Shown here: positions 52,472 through 63,537 of the stretch, piece after piece
How positions within the stretch are numbered: position 1 is the first letter of the stretch
Layout of the letters: each line of letters opens with the position of its first letter
Assembly: GCF_000523235.1 (NCBI RefSeq)
Contig: NZ_CP006850.1
Span: forward strand, 2,480,001-2,544,000
Direction of reading: 5' to 3'
Source: Nocardia nova SH22a
Lineage (GTDB): Bacteria; Actinomycetota; Actinomycetes; Mycobacteriales; Mycobacteriaceae
DNA length: 64,000 bases
Translations under genes and position numbers: made by a program
Notes under the pieces: generated by a model
What the model was told of the DNA's origin: nothing
The model's database searches: none
The model's input: only the letters and a program-made list of their open reading frames with translations

Positions 52472-53629
52472 ATGCGCAGAACCAGTTACGGCGACGATCA
52501 CGACGCCTTCCGCGAGACGGTGCGTACCTTCATCGAATCCGAGGTCGTGCCCGTCTACGACGAGTGGTACCACGCCGGGATCGTGCCCCGCGAGTTCTAT
52601 TACAAGCTCGCCGGACTCGGCGTCTTCGGCATCGAGGTGCCCGAGGAATACGGCGGCGCGGGAATCGACTCGTTCAAGTTCCAGGCCGTGCTCATCGAGG
52701 AGATGAACCGTGCCGGAGTGACTTTCGGCGGCTCGAGTGTGCACGTCGGGCTGTGCCTGCCATACCTGAAGAAGCTGGCCACCGCCGAGCAGAAACAGCG
52801 CTGGCTGCCCGGATTCGCCGCCGGGGAGATCATGTTCGCCATCGCCATGACCGAACCCGGCACCGGCTCCGATCTCGCCGGAATGCGCACCACCGCAACG
52901 CTTTCCGACGACGGCACGCACTATGTGCTCAACGGTGCGAAGACGTTCATCACCGGCGGTGTCAATGCCGACCGGGTGATCGTGTGTGCGCGCACCGCAC
53001 CGCCGCGTGACGGTGACCGTCGCTTCGGTATCTCGCTGCTCGTGGTCGACACCACCTCGCCCGGCTTCGGCATCGGCCGCAAACTCGACAAACTCGGTCT
53101 GCGCGCCTCCGACACCGCCGAACTGAACTTCACCGATGTGCGGGTTCCGGTGACCGACCGCCTCGGCGAGGAGCACAACGGCTTCTCCTATCTCGGGCAG
53201 AACCTGCCGCAGGAGCGGCTGTCCATCGCCGTCGGCGCCTACGCGCAGGCCGCGGCCGCCGTCCGGTTCGCACAGGAATACACCCGGCAGCGCACCGTCT
53301 TCGGACAGCCCGTCGCCTCGTTCCAGAACACCAAATTCGAACTCGCCGCCTGCCGCGCGGAGGTGGACGCCGCCCAGGCCGTGGTCGACCGGGGCCTCGA
53401 CGCGCTCGACGCCGGAGAACTGAGCGCCGCCGACGCCGCCTCGGCGAAGCTGTTCTGCACCGAGGTCGCCGCCCGGGTCATCGACCGCTGCCTGCAATTG
53501 CACGGCGGCTACGGGTTCGTCAACGAATATCCGATCGCCCGGCTCTACGCCGACAACCGGGTCAACCGGATCTACGGTGGCACCAGCGAGGTGATGAAGA
53601 TGATCATCGCCAAGGACATGGGTGTGTGA
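52472..53629 (+). CDS. Acyl-CoA dehydrogenase
   Basis: 385 residues. FAD-dependent: IEVPEEYGGAGIDSF, MFAIAMTEPGTGSDLAGMRTTATL, TFITGGVNADRVIVCART, QNLPQERLSIAVGA, RTVFGQPVASFQNTKFELA, and LHGGYGFVNEYPIARLYADNRVNRIYGGTSEVMK with the catalytic Glu in the last motif. It introduces the alpha-beta double bond in an acyl-CoA. Second gene of a three-gene operon behind the TetR operator. Confidence 0.93.
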   Translation: MRRTSYGDDHDAFRETVRTFIESEVVPVYDEWYHAGIVPREFYYKLAGLGVFGIEVPEEYGGAGIDSFKFQAVLIEEMNRAGVTFGGSSVHVGLCLPYLKKLATAEQKQRWLPGFAAGEIMFAIAMTEPGTGSDLAGMRTTATLSDDGTHYVLNGAKTFITGGVNADRVIVCARTAPPRDGDRRFGISLLVVDTTSPGFGIGRKLDKLGLRASDTAELNFTDVRVPVTDRLGEEHNGFSYLGQNLPQERLSIAVGAYAQAAAAVRFAQEYTRQRTVFGQPVASFQNTKFELAACRAEVDAAQAVVDRGLDALDAGELSAADAASAKLFCTEVAARVIDRCLQLHGGYGFVNEYPIARLYADNRVNRIYGGTSEVMKMIIAKDMGV

Positions 53630-53689
53630 GGCGAAAGGTAGTGTCGCAAACGGCTACTCGACGCACACACACCGCGAAAGGGATTCGGC

Positions 53690-54142
53690 ATGACCGATTT
53701 CGCAGATCTGGCCGCCTTCCGCGCGGCGGTGGGAACCGAGCTGGGCACCAGTGACTGGATGCGCATCGATCAGGAGCGCATCGACCTGTTCGCCGAGGCG
53801 ACCGGTGATCACCAGTGGATCCACGTCGACCCCGAGAAGGCCGCGCAGGGCCCCTACGGCACCACCATCGCGCACGGGTTCCTCACCCTGTCGCTGCTGG
53901 TGCCGCTGGCCAACGAGGCGACCTCGGTCGGCGGCATCCGGATGGGAATCAACTACGGGCTCAACAAGGTCCGCTTCATCACCCCGGTGCCCGCGGGCGG
54001 GCGCATCCGCGCGCGGGTCCATCTGGACTCGGTGAGCGACATCCAGGGCGGGGTGCAGGCGATCCGCACCGTCACCGTCGAACTCGAGGGCGCCGACAAA
54101 CCGGCCTGCGTCGCGGAGAACATCGTCCGCTATCTGGCCTGA
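53690..54142 (+). CDS. MaoC-family (R)-enoyl-CoA hydratase
   Basis: 150 residues, single hot-dog fold. The hydratase-2 signature is visible: DLFAEATGDHQWIHVDPEKA...GTTIAHGFLTLSLL with catalytic Asp and His. NYGLNKVRFITPVPAGGRIRARV follows. It hydrates the enoyl-CoA made by the preceding acyl-CoA dehydrogenase. Third gene of the TetR-controlled operon. It converges on trpD across ~155 bp without obvious features. Confidence 0.88.
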   Translation: MTDFADLAAFRAAVGTELGTSDWMRIDQERIDLFAEATGDHQWIHVDPEKAAQGPYGTTIAHGFLTLSLLVPLANEATSVGGIRMGINYGLNKVRFITPVPAGGRIRARVHLDSVSDIQGGVQAIRTVTVELEGADKPACVAENIVRYLA

Positions 54143-54297
54143 TTTACGGCGCGGTTCGGTGCGCCCGCGCCGAGTCGATGATGCCGGAGCGCCGGGTGAC
54201 ACGCTCACCGGTCGGGGTGGTCGCGCAGTACCTCTTCCATGGACGCGGGGCGATCGAGGCCACGATCGCCCCGGTCGTTCCAGGGGCGTGGCGGCCC

Positions 54298-55350
54298 TCA
54301 GTCTCCGAGTTCGTTGCTGACCTTCACCCAGCGATCCAGCAGGGCGGTGGCGGCGCCCGAGTCGACCGCGGCGGCCACCCGCTCCAGCGCGGGGGCCAGC
54401 AAATCGTGGATGTCGGTGCTCGCCCGCTCCGGCGTCAGTTCGTAGGCGACGACCGCGGCGGCGGAGTTCAGCAGCACCGCGTCGCGGACCGCGCCGGGGC
54501 GGCCCTCGAACATCTCCCGCGCGATCGCGGCGTTGACGGTGGCGTCGCCGCCGCGCAGCGCCTCCGGATCGACCCGGTCGATGCCCAGGCGGACCGGGTC
54601 GATGGTCGTCTCGTGGGTCTGCCCGCCGGAGACCACCCAGACATCGGTGGTGTCGGCCGTGGTGATCTCGTCCAGACCGTCGTTACCGCGCACCACGAGC
54701 GTGTTGGTGCCGCGTTCGGCGAAGGCGCCCGCGATCACCGGGACCAGATCCGCGAAGGCGCAGCCGATCAGGCCCGCGCCGGGCTGGGCCGGATTGGTCA
54801 GCGGGCCGAGCACATTGAAGACCGTCGGAATGCCGATCTCCTTGCGGGCCGGGCCCGCGAAGCGCAGCGCCGGATGGAACAGCGGCGCGAAGCAGAAGCC
54901 GATCCCGACCTCGCGCACGCACTGGGCCACCGCGTCGGGATCCAGCGCGATCCGCACGCCCAGCGCCTCGAGCACATCCGCGCCGCCACTCTTCGACGAC
55001 GCCGCCCGATTGCCGTGTTTGACGACCGGAACCCCGGCCGCCGACACCACCACCGACGACATGGTGGAGATGTTGACCGTGCCGGACCGGTCGCCGCCGG
55101 TGCCGACGATGTCGACGGCGCCGACCTCGAGCGAGACCCGCCGGGCATGGCCGAGCATGCCCTGTGCCAGGCCGGACAGTTCGGTCGCGGTGGGGCCCTT
55201 CATCTTGATCGCGACACCGAAGGCGGCGATCTGGGCCGAGGTCGCGTTGTCGGAGAAGATCTCGTCGATCGCCCACGCGGCCTCCTCCGCGGTCAGATCG
55301 ACCCCGTCGGTCAGGGCGCCGAGAATCCCGGGCCAGCTGCGCGCGCTCAT
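54298..55350 (-). CDS. trpD: Anthranilate phosphoribosyltransferase
   Basis: 350 residues. Tryptophan biosynthesis, transferring phosphoribosyl from PRPP to anthranilate. AFGVAIKMKGPTATELSGLAQGML, the PRPP-binding VGTGGDRSGTVNISTMSS, KHGNRAASSKSGGADVLEALG, and FNVLGPLTNPAQPGAGLIG are present. ATG 55350 has GGGAG upstream. It is divergent from ctaE with one hypothetical gene between. Position next to ctaE-qcrCAB is the mycobacterial arrangement. Confidence 0.95.
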   Translation of the reverse strand: MSARSWPGILGALTDGVDLTAEEAAWAIDEIFSDNATSAQIAAFGVAIKMKGPTATELSGLAQGMLGHARRVSLEVGAVDIVGTGGDRSGTVNISTMSSVVVSAAGVPVVKHGNRAASSKSGGADVLEALGVRIALDPDAVAQCVREVGIGFCFAPLFHPALRFAGPARKEIGIPTVFNVLGPLTNPAQPGAGLIGCAFADLVPVIAGAFAERGTNTLVVRGNDGLDEITTADTTDVWVVSGGQTHETTIDPVRLGIDRVDPEALRGGDATVNAAIAREMFEGRPGAVRDAVLLNSAAAVVAYELTPERASTDIHDLLAPALERVAAAVDSGAATALLDRWVKVSNELGD

Positions 55351-55476
55351 CACATCTCCCGTGTCGCGATCGTGGCGTCCGCGCACTCGTCGCGGAACGC
55401 GGGCCACCGGCATCCGCCGCGGCCCGGCTAGCAGCCTAATCGGAGCGCGCCGATTCTTTCCTCCCGGCGTGCGCGC

Positions 55477-55938
55477 CTACTTCCCGGTGTTGCCGGACCC
55501 GCTCGGCTGGAGCGCATCCCAGCCGAGCGCCGTGCCCTCGTGGCGCTGCGCGAGCCCGGCCATCCGGGAGCGCTCCTGCGAACAGTGCAGTGCGTCGAGG
55601 ACCTGGACCCGCTGCAATATCAACTCGATATGACCGGCCGCGGCCGGATGGATCATCGCCACCGCCGGGTCGGGCCGCGCGGGCAACTCGGCGGGGGAGT
55701 AGCCCTCCTGGGCGGCGATCGCGACCACGGCGTCCCGCGCGGCGGCCGGAACGCGCAGATGATGACGCAGCAACGCCGTCTCCGCCGCCCGCCAGTCCGT
55801 GGCCCGGGCGAGGGCGTTCGAACAGGCCTCGGCATCGTCGAAACTCGCCACGACCACCACCAGATCCGTTCGCGCCGGATCCAATTCCGCCGCCGGAGCA
55901 CGCCCCGACAGCCGCCGCCACACCGATCGAATTCCCAT
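55477..55938 (-). CDS. Hypothetical protein between trpD and ctaE
   Basis: 153 residues, no family recognised. It starts [91 protein letters not shown]: a beta strand followed by helices, somewhat like a small regulatory alpha/beta domain. The C-terminus is Gly/Ser-rich. AGGTGGA precedes the ATG. There are no signal or membrane segments. It is divergent from ctaE. Confidence 0.6.
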   Translation of the reverse strand: MGIRSVWRRLSGRAPAAELDPARTDLVVVVASFDDAEACSNALARATDWRAAETALLRHHLRVPAAARDAVVAIAAQEGYSPAELPARPDPAVAMIHPAAAGHIELILQRVQVLDALHCSQERSRMAGLAQRHEGTALGWDALQPSGSGNTGK

Positions 55939-56146
55939 TCCACCTGCCTTCTTCCGTACCCGGGCGCACTATCGCACAGCCGGGAAAACCCGAGGTAGTC
56001 GTGGCTGTTCCACGCTCGACCTGCACATTCGGCGGACACGCCGAAACCGGTGCCAGACCCGCACGCGCGCTGATGATTCCGGGCCCGACACCCCGAATTC
56101 GCACCCGGGTATGCCTGTCGTACTACGACGAGTCATACTTACCGGC

Positions 56147-56758
56147 GTGACGACCGCAGTAGGGACCCCAGGATCGGCCATTACTCAGCGTGTGCATTCG
56201 CTGAACCGGCCCAACATGGTCAGCGTCGGAACCATCATCTGGCTGTCGAGCGAGCTGATGTTCTTCGCCGGCCTCTTCGCCATGTACTTCGTCGCTCGTG
56301 CCCAGGCCCATGGCAACTGGCCGCCGGAACCGACCGAGCTGAACCTCAAGCTCGCCGTGCCGGTCACGGCCGTGCTGATCGCCTCCTCGTTCACCTGCCA
56401 GATGGGCGTGTTCTCCGCCGAGCGCGGTGACGTCTTCGGCCTGCGGCGCTGGTACGTACTGACCTTCTTCATGGGTCTGTTCTTCGTGATCGGCCAGGGC
56501 ACCGAGTACCACGCGCTGTACTCGGAGGGCACCCGGATCGACAGCAGCATCTACGGCTCGGTGTTCTTCATCACCACCGGCTTCCACGGTCTGCACGTCA
56601 TCGGTGGTCTCATCGCGTTCATCTTCCTGCTGATCCGCACGAAGGTCAGTAAGTTCACCCCGGCTCAGGCCACCGCCGCGATCGTCGTCTCCTACTACTG
56701 GCACTTCGTCGACATCGTGTGGATCGGGCTGTTCGCCACGATCTACTTCGTCCGCTAG
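56147..56758 (+). CDS. ctaE: Cytochrome c oxidase subunit III
   Basis: 203 residues, five transmembrane helices. [33 protein letters not shown], the [39 protein letters not shown] block, and [25 protein letters not shown] match the family. [18 protein letters not shown] is the canonical end. The start is GTG 56147, with CATACT ending 7 nt upstream and no Shine-Dalgarno; likely leaderless. It is followed by qcrCAB in the same direction. Confidence 0.93.
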   Translation: MTTAVGTPGSAITQRVHSLNRPNMVSVGTIIWLSSELMFFAGLFAMYFVARAQAHGNWPPEPTELNLKLAVPVTAVLIASSFTCQMGVFSAERGDVFGLRRWYVLTFFMGLFFVIGQGTEYHALYSEGTRIDSSIYGSVFFITTGFHGLHVIGGLIAFIFLLIRTKVSKFTPAQATAAIVVSYYWHFVDIVWIGLFATIYFVR

Positions 56759-56841
56759 CCGGGCGGCGGTCGTCGCCCGCGACGGCCGGTGACAACACAA
56801 AACTTGCACAAGTCGGTTCCGTCTACTTCAAAGGGACACAG

Positions 56842-57723
56842 ATGAGTTCATCTCCCCCGTCAGCGCCAGACCCCACCAGCCCCGGGGTCGGCGGCGCTGA
56901 GAACAACCAGGCCATCAAGACCCGCAAGCAGCGCCGGATGCGCCGCAAGTTCGCCGGCGGTCTGGTTCTTCTGATGGGCCTCGTCGGAGCCGGCTTCGCG
57001 GCCTCGGCGCTCACCCCGCACGCGCAGGTCGCCACCGCCGATCAGGATCAGTCGGCACTCATTCGCGAGGGTAAGCAGATCTACGAGACCTCGTGTATCA
57101 CCTGTCACGGCGCCAACCTGCAGGGTGTGCAGGACCGCGGCCCGAGCCTCATCGGCGTCGGCGAGGCCGCCGTCTACTTCCAGGTTTCCACCGGCCGCAT
57201 GCCGGCCGCGGGCAACGGCGCGCAGATCCAGCGCAAGCCCCCGAAGTTCGACGCCCGCCAGACCGACGCGCTGGGCGCCTACGTCGCGGCCAACGGCGGT
57301 GGTCCCACCGTGGTCCGCGATCCCGACGGCAAGATCGCGCAGGAGTCGCTGACCGAGGGCGCCGACCTGGGACGTGGTGGCGAGTTGTTCCGCCTCAACT
57401 GCGCGTCCTGCCACAACTTCACCGGTAAGGGCGGCGCGCTGTCCTCCGGTAAGTTCGCGCCGCCGCTGACCGAGGCCACCGAGCAGCAGATCTACACCGC
57501 GATGCTCACCGGCCCGCAGAACATGCCGAAATTCTCCGACCGGCAGCTGTCCCCGGAGGAGAAGCGTGACATCGTGGCCTATGTGAAGGACCGCACCGAG
57601 AGCAAGCCGGAGGCCGGGTACGGCCTGGGCGGCTTCGGTCCGGCGACCGAGGGCCTGGCCCTGTGGGTCATCGGCATCGTGGCTCTGGTCGGTTCGGCGA
57701 TGTGGATCGGTTCCCGATCATGA
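56842..57723 (+). CDS. qcrC: Di-heme cytochrome c subunit of the bc1 complex
   Basis: 293 residues. An N-terminal signal/anchor helix ([21 protein letters not shown]) and two CxxCH heme c motifs ([20 protein letters not shown]) with distal Met segments ([14 protein letters not shown]) are present. A C-terminal transmembrane helix ([20 protein letters not shown]) follows. It replaces soluble cytochrome c in actinobacteria, passing electrons to CtaC. AAAGGGA lies before ATG 56842. The stop overlaps qcrA (ATGA). Confidence 0.95.
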   Translation: MSSSPPSAPDPTSPGVGGAENNQAIKTRKQRRMRRKFAGGLVLLMGLVGAGFAASALTPHAQVATADQDQSALIREGKQIYETSCITCHGANLQGVQDRGPSLIGVGEAAVYFQVSTGRMPAAGNGAQIQRKPPKFDARQTDALGAYVAANGGGPTVVRDPDGKIAQESLTEGADLGRGGELFRLNCASCHNFTGKGGALSSGKFAPPLTEATEQQIYTAMLTGPQNMPKFSDRQLSPEEKRDIVAYVKDRTESKPEAGYGLGGFGPATEGLALWVIGIVALVGSAMWIGSRS

Positions 57724-58901
57724 GTAACAGCGAACAGGAGCGAAACGAGATGAGCCGGCCTGAGGATGGCGGCGGTACCGCAGAGGTGAACCTCGAGCCC
57801 ACCGAGGAGCAGCTCGACGCGATGTCGACCGATGAACTGGTCGAACTCGGCACCGCGCGCGACGGCGTGAAGGTCGTCTACCGCGCTCCGCGCTGGCCGG
57901 TTCCGGGCACCCGCGCGGAGAAGCGGGCCGAGCGGCAGGTCGCGCTGTGGTTCCTCATCTCCGCACTGGCCGGTCTGGCGCTGATCGTCGTGTTCATCGC
58001 CTGGCCCTGGGAGTACAAGGGCCGCCACCAGGACGGCAACGGCCTGTACTCGCTGGCCACGCCGCTCTACGGCCTGCTGCTGGGTGTCGCCGTGCTGGCC
58101 ATCGGTGTCGCCGCGGTACTCATCCGCAAGAAGTTCGTCCCGAACGAGATCTCCATCCAGACCCGCCACGACGGTCCCTCCGACGAGGTGGACCGCCGCA
58201 CCCTCGGTGCGCAGCTGTCGGACGCGCTGGAGACCTCGACGCTGGGCCGTCGCAAGATGATCACGCGGACCGCGGGGCTGGGCGCGGGCGTGCTGGGCAT
58301 CGGCGCGCTGTTCGTGTTCGTCGGCGGCATGATCAAGAACCCGTGGGCCAAGGGCATGAAGTCCCCGCTGTGGGTCTCCGGCTGGACCCCGGACTACCCG
58401 GGCCAGACGGTGTTCCTGCGCAAGGACACCGGCCGCCCCGAGGACATCGTGCTGGTGCGCCCGGAGGATCTGGACGCCGGCGGCATGGAGACCGTGTTCC
58501 CGTGGAAGGAAGAGTGGCGCGGCAACGAGGAGGAGACCCTCCAGTCGCTGCGCGGCATCCGCAACGCGGTCATGTTGATTCGCCTGCGCACCGCGGACGC
58601 GGAGAAGGCGATCAAGCGCAGGGGCCAGGAGAGCTTCAACTTCGGCGACTACTTCGCCTACTCGAAGATCTGCACCCACCTGGGCTGCCCGACCTCGCTG
58701 TTCGAGCAGCAGACCAACCGCATCCTGTGCCCGTGCCATCAGTCGCAGTTCTCGGCGACCGAGTGGGGTAAGCCGGTCTTCGGTCCCGCCGCCCGCGCCC
58801 TGCCGCAGCTGCCCATCACCGTCAATTCCGAGGGCTTCCTGGTCGCCAACGGCGACTTCATCGAGCCGCTCGGTCCGGCCTTCTGGGAGCGTCGTTCATG
58901 A
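57720..58901 (+). CDS. qcrA: Rieske iron-sulfur protein of the bc1 complex
   Basis: 393 residues. Three transmembrane helices ([61 protein letters not shown]) are followed by the Rieske domain with 2Fe-2S ligands in [11 protein letters not shown] and CPCHQSQF. It transfers electrons from menaquinol to QcrC. ATG 57720 overlaps the qcrC stop; ATG 57750 with AGGAG upstream is an alternative. The stop overlaps qcrB (ATGA). Confidence 0.95.
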   Translation: MSNSEQERNEMSRPEDGGGTAEVNLEPTEEQLDAMSTDELVELGTARDGVKVVYRAPRWPVPGTRAEKRAERQVALWFLISALAGLALIVVFIAWPWEYKGRHQDGNGLYSLATPLYGLLLGVAVLAIGVAAVLIRKKFVPNEISIQTRHDGPSDEVDRRTLGAQLSDALETSTLGRRKMITRTAGLGAGVLGIGALFVFVGGMIKNPWAKGMKSPLWVSGWTPDYPGQTVFLRKDTGRPEDIVLVRPEDLDAGGMETVFPWKEEWRGNEEETLQSLRGIRNAVMLIRLRTADAEKAIKRRGQESFNFGDYFAYSKICTHLGCPTSLFEQQTNRILCPCHQSQFSATEWGKPVFGPAARALPQLPITVNSEGFLVANGDFIEPLGPAFWERRS

Positions 58902-60526
58902 GTCCCTCAAAAGTGGTCGCTCAGGCCAACGAGATGGACGAGCGGTATCGCGCCGCTGCGTTCGTGAAGCGGTCGATCAACAAGGTCTTCCCGACCCACT
59001 GGTCGTTCCTGCTGGGTGAGATCGCGCTGTACGCGTTCATCATCCTGCTGCTGTCGGGTGTGTACCTGACCCTGTTCTTCGATCCGTCGATGGTCGAGGT
59101 CGTGTACCACGGCTCCTACCAGCCGCTGCGTGGTGTGACCATGTCGCGCGCCTACGAGTCGGCGCTGAACATCTCCTTCGAGGTGCGCGGCGGCCTGTTC
59201 GTGCGTCAGGTGCACCACTGGGCGGCGCTGATCTTCGCGGCGTCGATCATCATCCACCTGTTCCGCATCTTCTTCACCGGCGCGTTCCGCAAGCCGCGTG
59301 AGGCGAACTGGGTGATCGGCTCGCTGCTGCTGATCCTGGCGATGTTCGAGGGCTTCTTCGGCTACTCGCTGCCCGACGACCTGCTGTCCGGTACCGGTCT
59401 GCGTGCCGCCTTCGGTGGTATCACCATGGGTATCCCGCTGGTCGGCACCTGGATGCACTGGCTGATCTTCGGCGGTGACTTCCCGGGCACGATCATCATC
59501 CCGCGCCTGTACGTGGCGCACATCCTGCTGTTCCCGGGCATCATGCTGGCGCTGATCGCGGCGCACGTGGCGATCGTCTGGTACCAGAAGCACACGCAGT
59601 TCCCCGGCCCCGGCCGGACCGAGAACAATGTCGTGGGCGCCCGCATCGTGCCGGTGTTCGCCGCCGACCAGGGTGCGTTCTTCATGTTCACCCTCGGCAT
59701 CGTCGCCGTCATGGGCGGTGTGCTGCAGATCAACCCGATCTGGAACCTGGGTCCCTACAACCCGTCACAGGTCTCGGCCGGTTCGCAGCCCGACTTCTAC
59801 ATGATGTGGACCGACGGTCTGGCCCGTCTGATGCCGCCGTGGGAGCTGTATCTGGGCCGCTACACGGTGCCCGCCCCGTTCTGGGTGGCGCTGCTGATGG
59901 GCCTGGTGTTCACGGTGCTGATCGCCTACCCGTGGATCGAGAAGCGGCTCACCGGAGACACGGTGCGCCACAACATCGTTCAGCGTCCGCGCGATGTGCC
60001 GGTGCGTACCGCGATCGGCGCGATGGCCATCGCCTTCTATGCCGTGGCGACCTTGGCCTGTGTCAACGACATCATCGCGCTGAAGTTCGATGTGTCGCTG
60101 AACGCGACCACCTGGTTCTTCCGCATCGCACTGCTGCTGGCCCCGCCGATCGCCTACTTCCTGGCGTACCGGCTGTGTCTGGGTCTGCAGCGCAGCGACC
60201 GCGCGGTGCTCGAGCACGGCATCGAGACCGGTGTGATCAAGCGCCTGCCGCACGGTGAGTACATCGAGGTCCACCAGCCGCTGGGTCCGGTCGACGATCA
60301 CGGCCACCCGGTGCCGCTCGAGTACCAGGGCGCGCCGGTGCCGAAGAAGATGAACAAGCTGGGTTCGGCGGGCAAGCCGGGTTCGGGTTCGTTCCTGCGG
60401 GCCGATCCGCCCGCCGAGGCGGACGCGCTCCTCGAGGCCGAGCACGAGGCCGAGCACAAGCAGCTGGAGGTCCTGGCATCCCACCAGGAGGAGATCGTCA
60501 GCGGCGGCGGTAAGCACAGCCACTGA
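58898..60526 (+). CDS. qcrB: Cytochrome b subunit of the bc1 complex
   Basis: 542 residues. Eight or nine helices with the four heme-b histidines in [23 protein letters not shown] and helix D ([22 protein letters not shown]). A typical actinobacterial Lys/Glu/His-rich C-terminal extension ([26 protein letters not shown]) follows. It oxidises menaquinol; this is the target class of Q203-type inhibitors. Start coupled to qcrA. A hairpin at 60541-60573 follows. Confidence 0.96.
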   Translation: MSPSKVVAQANEMDERYRAAAFVKRSINKVFPTHWSFLLGEIALYAFIILLLSGVYLTLFFDPSMVEVVYHGSYQPLRGVTMSRAYESALNISFEVRGGLFVRQVHHWAALIFAASIIIHLFRIFFTGAFRKPREANWVIGSLLLILAMFEGFFGYSLPDDLLSGTGLRAAFGGITMGIPLVGTWMHWLIFGGDFPGTIIIPRLYVAHILLFPGIMLALIAAHVAIVWYQKHTQFPGPGRTENNVVGARIVPVFAADQGAFFMFTLGIVAVMGGVLQINPIWNLGPYNPSQVSAGSQPDFYMMWTDGLARLMPPWELYLGRYTVPAPFWVALLMGLVFTVLIAYPWIEKRLTGDTVRHNIVQRPRDVPVRTAIGAMAIAFYAVATLACVNDIIALKFDVSLNATTWFFRIALLLAPPIAYFLAYRLCLGLQRSDRAVLEHGIETGVIKRLPHGEYIEVHQPLGPVDDHGHPVPLEYQGAPVPKKMNKLGSAGKPGSGSFLRADPPAEADALLEAEHEAEHKQLEVLASHQEEIVSGGGKHSH

Positions 60527-60540
60527 TCAGCGCACGATCG

Positions 60541-60573
60541 AGGCCCCGGGTCGAGTACATCGGCTCGGGGCCT
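60541..60573 (+). terminator. Terminator after qcrB
   Basis: AGGCCCCG/CGGGGCCT 8-bp arms (60541-60548 with 60566-60573) with a 17-nt interior that can partly pair, followed by TTCGT. It ends the ctaE-qcrCAB operon 15 nt past the stop. Confidence 0.65.
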
Positions 60574-60660
60574 TCGTCGTGCCGGGGTGCGGGCGGATCT
60601 CCCGGTGTTCCGGGAGCGGCGGCTGCGGCGGGGCCGCGCTCGCGCAATAGACTCGCGCCC

Positions 60661-60936
60661 ATGATTACCGCGATCGTTCTGATCCATGCCGAGGCCGCCC
60701 GCATCCCGGAGACCGCGCAGGCACTGGCCGATCTCGAGGGCGTCACCGAGGTGTACTCGTGCGCCGGTGACGTCGATCTGATCGCGGTGGTGCGGGTGCG
60801 CGACCACGAGCAGATCGCGGAGGTGGTGACCGGGCGGGTGAACAAGACCCCCGGCGTGCTGCGCACGACGACCCACATCGCGTTCAAGTCGTACTCCAGC
60901 GCCGATGTCGAGGCGGGCTTCTCGATCGGCGAATGA
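60661..60936 (+). CDS. Lrp/AsnC-type ligand-binding (RAM) domain protein
   Basis: 91 residues. A stand-alone RAM/ACT-like domain without an HTH: MITAIVLIHAEAARIPETAQALADLEGVTEVYSCAGDVDLIAVVRVRDHEQIAEVVTGRVNKTPGVLRTTTHIAF. Such proteins sense amino acids, often by oligomerising with AsnC regulators. TAGACT (60648-60653) sits exactly 7 nt before ATG, leaderless type. It is convergent with the DEDD exonuclease gene. Confidence 0.88.
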   Translation: MITAIVLIHAEAARIPETAQALADLEGVTEVYSCAGDVDLIAVVRVRDHEQIAEVVTGRVNKTPGVLRTTTHIAFKSYSSADVEAGFSIGE

Positions 60937-61172
60937 AGCTGGGATCCACGACCTGCGGATGATGTGTGGCGGCCGCGCGGGCGGTGGGCTGCTCCTCGGC
61001 ACTCGACGCGAGGTACGCGGGCGGATGAACGAGCGGGTGTGCCATCGCGGTGACTATCCGTGGGGCCTCGTTCGGCCGGGTGACGGCGCTGTCGCGGTGG
61101 ATTGCGGCATCCGGGCGCGCGGGCATGGTCGCGGAATGGCCCGCCGCGCAGCCGAGCGGTTCGGGTGCCGGT

Positions 61173-62999
61173 TCAGGCGCTGGTCCGCGACAAGTATTCG
61201 CCCGCGACGGATTCGGCCTGCGCCGCGTTCTCGGCGCGTTCGGCCCAGGACAACCAGGGGCCCGCGCCCAAGCGGGGTTCACGGTAGCCGTCGGTGGTTC
61301 GCACGATGCGGGTGCCCGGCTGGTCCAGCCAGCGGGCGATGACAGCTGTCTCCTCGGGTGGGGCGCCGCGCAGCGGGGGATGGTCGGGGGAGTCGAATTC
61401 GTCGGTGCCGGTGGGTAATCGGGGCTGATCGGTGGCGAGCCGGGCCGGGCGGACGGTCTCGGCGGCGGCGACCAGCCCGTCGACCACCGGCATGGGGGCG
61501 ACACCGCGTACGGCGGTACCGGCGGCCGCCAGGCGCCCGTATCGGACGACCGCGAAATCCCAGCCGCCGCTGCCGTCCGGTCGCGCGGCGATCAGTTCGG
61601 CGATGCGGGCCAGTGCGGTGAGCCGCTGGGTGCGGTGCAGTGCCCGCACCACGACGCAGGTCCGGTCGCGCAACCGCGCGGCGGCCTCGAAATGCTCTGC
61701 GCGGACATATTCGTCGATGCGGTCGGTGATCGCCCGCAGCGGTGCGTCGTCACGACCGGTGAACAGATCCCGCACTCGTGCCGGTGCGGCCGCGTAGTCG
61801 GCCGCCGGGGCCCGCTCGCCGAAGACGGTCGCGGGACATCCGCCGACCGCCGCGGGCGGGCACTGGGCGCCGTGCACCCCGCCGCGCGGGATCCGCGTCG
61901 TGCAGGTGCGTAGTCCGCTGTATTCCGCGACGGTCGCCCCCACCTCGGCCGCGGCGGCCCGGGAACCGAAGGGGCCCAGGGCATATGCGGTGGGGGTGCG
62001 GCCGACCGCGAAGCGGGGGAAGGGTTCGTCGGTCAGCGTCAGCCACCAGGCGCGCTGGGGGAATTTGGACCGCCGGTTGTAGGGCGGCGTGTGGGCCACC
62101 AGCAGCCGCAGCTCGCGAACACCGGCCTCGAGCCCGTGCGCGCACCGCACGTGATCGACCCGGGTGGCGAGCGTGACCATCTCGCGCATGCGGGTGCGGG
62201 TCTCGGAACCGGTGAAGTAGTTGCGCACCCGGCGGCGCAGATTCACCGCGGTCCCGATGTAGAGGACCTCGTCGGACGGCCCGCGGAACAGGTACACCCC
62301 CGGCGCCGCCGGAAGATCGGCGGCCAGTACCCGTTTGGCCCGCCGACGCCGCGTGACCTCCGGCAGATAGTCGACCAGTTCCGGCAGCGTCTGCACCCCC
62401 AGATTCCCGACCCGTTCGAACAGCGCGTGCAGCACGTCGACGGTCGCGCGCGCATCGTCGAGGGCGCGGTGGGTGGGCCGGGTGGAGGCGCCGAGCAGTT
62501 GCGCCAGCGCCGACAGCCGCACCGTCGGCGCCTCGTCCCGATCGAGGATGCGGCGCGCGAGCTGCACCGTGCACAGGACCGGGAAATCCGGCCATTCGGC
62601 ATCGCACTGGAGCGCGGCGGCCTTCAGGAAGGACATGTCGAAGCGGGCATTGTGCGCGACGAGCACCGTGCCGGAAGCGAATTCGAGGAATCCCGGTAGC
62701 ACCGCCTCGATCCGGGGAGCCCGCAGCACCATCGCGGTCGTGATGCCCGTGATCTGCACGATCTGCGGCGGGATGGCCCGGCCGGGATCGACGAGTGTGG
62801 CGAATTCACCGAGGATTTCGCCGCCGCGCACCTTCACCGCGCCGATCTCGGTGATCGCGTCGGCGCCGGGTTTGGTGCCGGTGGTCTCGAGATCGACCAC
62901 GACGAAGGTGATCTCCCGCAGTTCCCGCTCCTCGTCCTCACCGCCGTGACCGGGTAATTCGAGGGCCAGCTGGGCCGATCGCGGTGGAGGAGTGGGCAC
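61173..62999 (-). CDS. DEDD exonuclease plus GIY-YIG (UvrC-like) endonuclease fusion
   Basis: 608 residues. The N-terminal DnaQ-type 3'-5' exonuclease has motifs [14 protein letters not shown] (Exo I), [14 protein letters not shown] (Exo II) and [14 protein letters not shown] (Exo III, DEDDh). The middle GIY-YIG domain is [32 protein letters not shown], as in UvrC and Cho. The C-terminal UvrC-like region carries UVR-type residues ([23 protein letters not shown]). Probably DNA repair or editing. The GTG at 62999 was chosen because TACGCT lies exactly 7 nt upstream (leaderless). GTG 63029 or longer starts are possible. It corresponds to Rv2191 in the mycobacterial order, from memory. Confidence 0.9.
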   Translation of the reverse strand: MPTPPPRSAQLALELPGHGGEDEERELREITFVVVDLETTGTKPGADAITEIGAVKVRGGEILGEFATLVDPGRAIPPQIVQITGITTAMVLRAPRIEAVLPGFLEFASGTVLVAHNARFDMSFLKAAALQCDAEWPDFPVLCTVQLARRILDRDEAPTVRLSALAQLLGASTRPTHRALDDARATVDVLHALFERVGNLGVQTLPELVDYLPEVTRRRRAKRVLAADLPAAPGVYLFRGPSDEVLYIGTAVNLRRRVRNYFTGSETRTRMREMVTLATRVDHVRCAHGLEAGVRELRLLVAHTPPYNRRSKFPQRAWWLTLTDEPFPRFAVGRTPTAYALGPFGSRAAAAEVGATVAEYSGLRTCTTRIPRGGVHGAQCPPAAVGGCPATVFGERAPAADYAAAPARVRDLFTGRDDAPLRAITDRIDEYVRAEHFEAAARLRDRTCVVVRALHRTQRLTALARIAELIAARPDGSGGWDFAVVRYGRLAAAGTAVRGVAPMPVVDGLVAAAETVRPARLATDQPRLPTGTDEFDSPDHPPLRGAPPEETAVIARWLDQPGTRIVRTTDGYREPRLGAGPWLSWAERAENAAQAESVAGEYLSRTSA

Positions 63000-63537
63000 G
63001 GCGAGCAGCGTAGGCGCGAGGTCCGACACGATCGCCGGATCGCGGTCTCCGATCCGAAGTCCACGATATGCAAGGTTCGGATTACACGAATATGCGAAAA
63101 CGTGACGAGTAGCACAATCATTCGGAACGGCTATTGAATCGCGCCGTGCGTCGATGGAATTCGGTGTGCGCGGGAGTCGGTCCGCGCCGCCGCCGTCCCG
63201 GTGCAAATATGCGGACTGTTCGGTTGGTTCCTGGTTGTGCGGGCGGGTTGCCACATGCGGTTTCGTGGCATCGGCCCTGGTGGCCATTCGGCGCGGCGCG
63301 CCCGATCGCGTGGCCCGTGACCCGGCGGTATTCGCAGCCGTGGGAATGCTTCGTTATCGTTTTGTGATTCGTGTGAGTTATCTCGCAGCGTTCCGACCGG
63401 GGGCTCGTACTCGATCTCGATTCTCGGGGTCGGGGCTTTACAACACACCGTTATGTTCTCGTAACCTCCTCGAGACCTCGCGGAGTCCGACGCACCACCG
63501 GGTGCGGCGTCGTGAGGCAGATGAGGAGAACCGCATC
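63000..63537. other. 538-bp divergent region before the NlpC/P60 gene
   Basis: No gene is supported. GTTATGTTCTCGTAAC near 63450-63466 weakly resembles a spaced GTAAC repeat of the MtrA type, which would suit a peptidoglycan hydrolase gene, but the match is poor. No riboswitch core was recognised. Confidence 0.4.

Noticed and set aside
63000..63537. Possible c-di-AMP (ydaO-type) riboswitch before the NlpC/P60 gene
   Set aside because: Such riboswitches precede many actinobacterial wall-hydrolase genes, but the conserved core sequence could not be found here.
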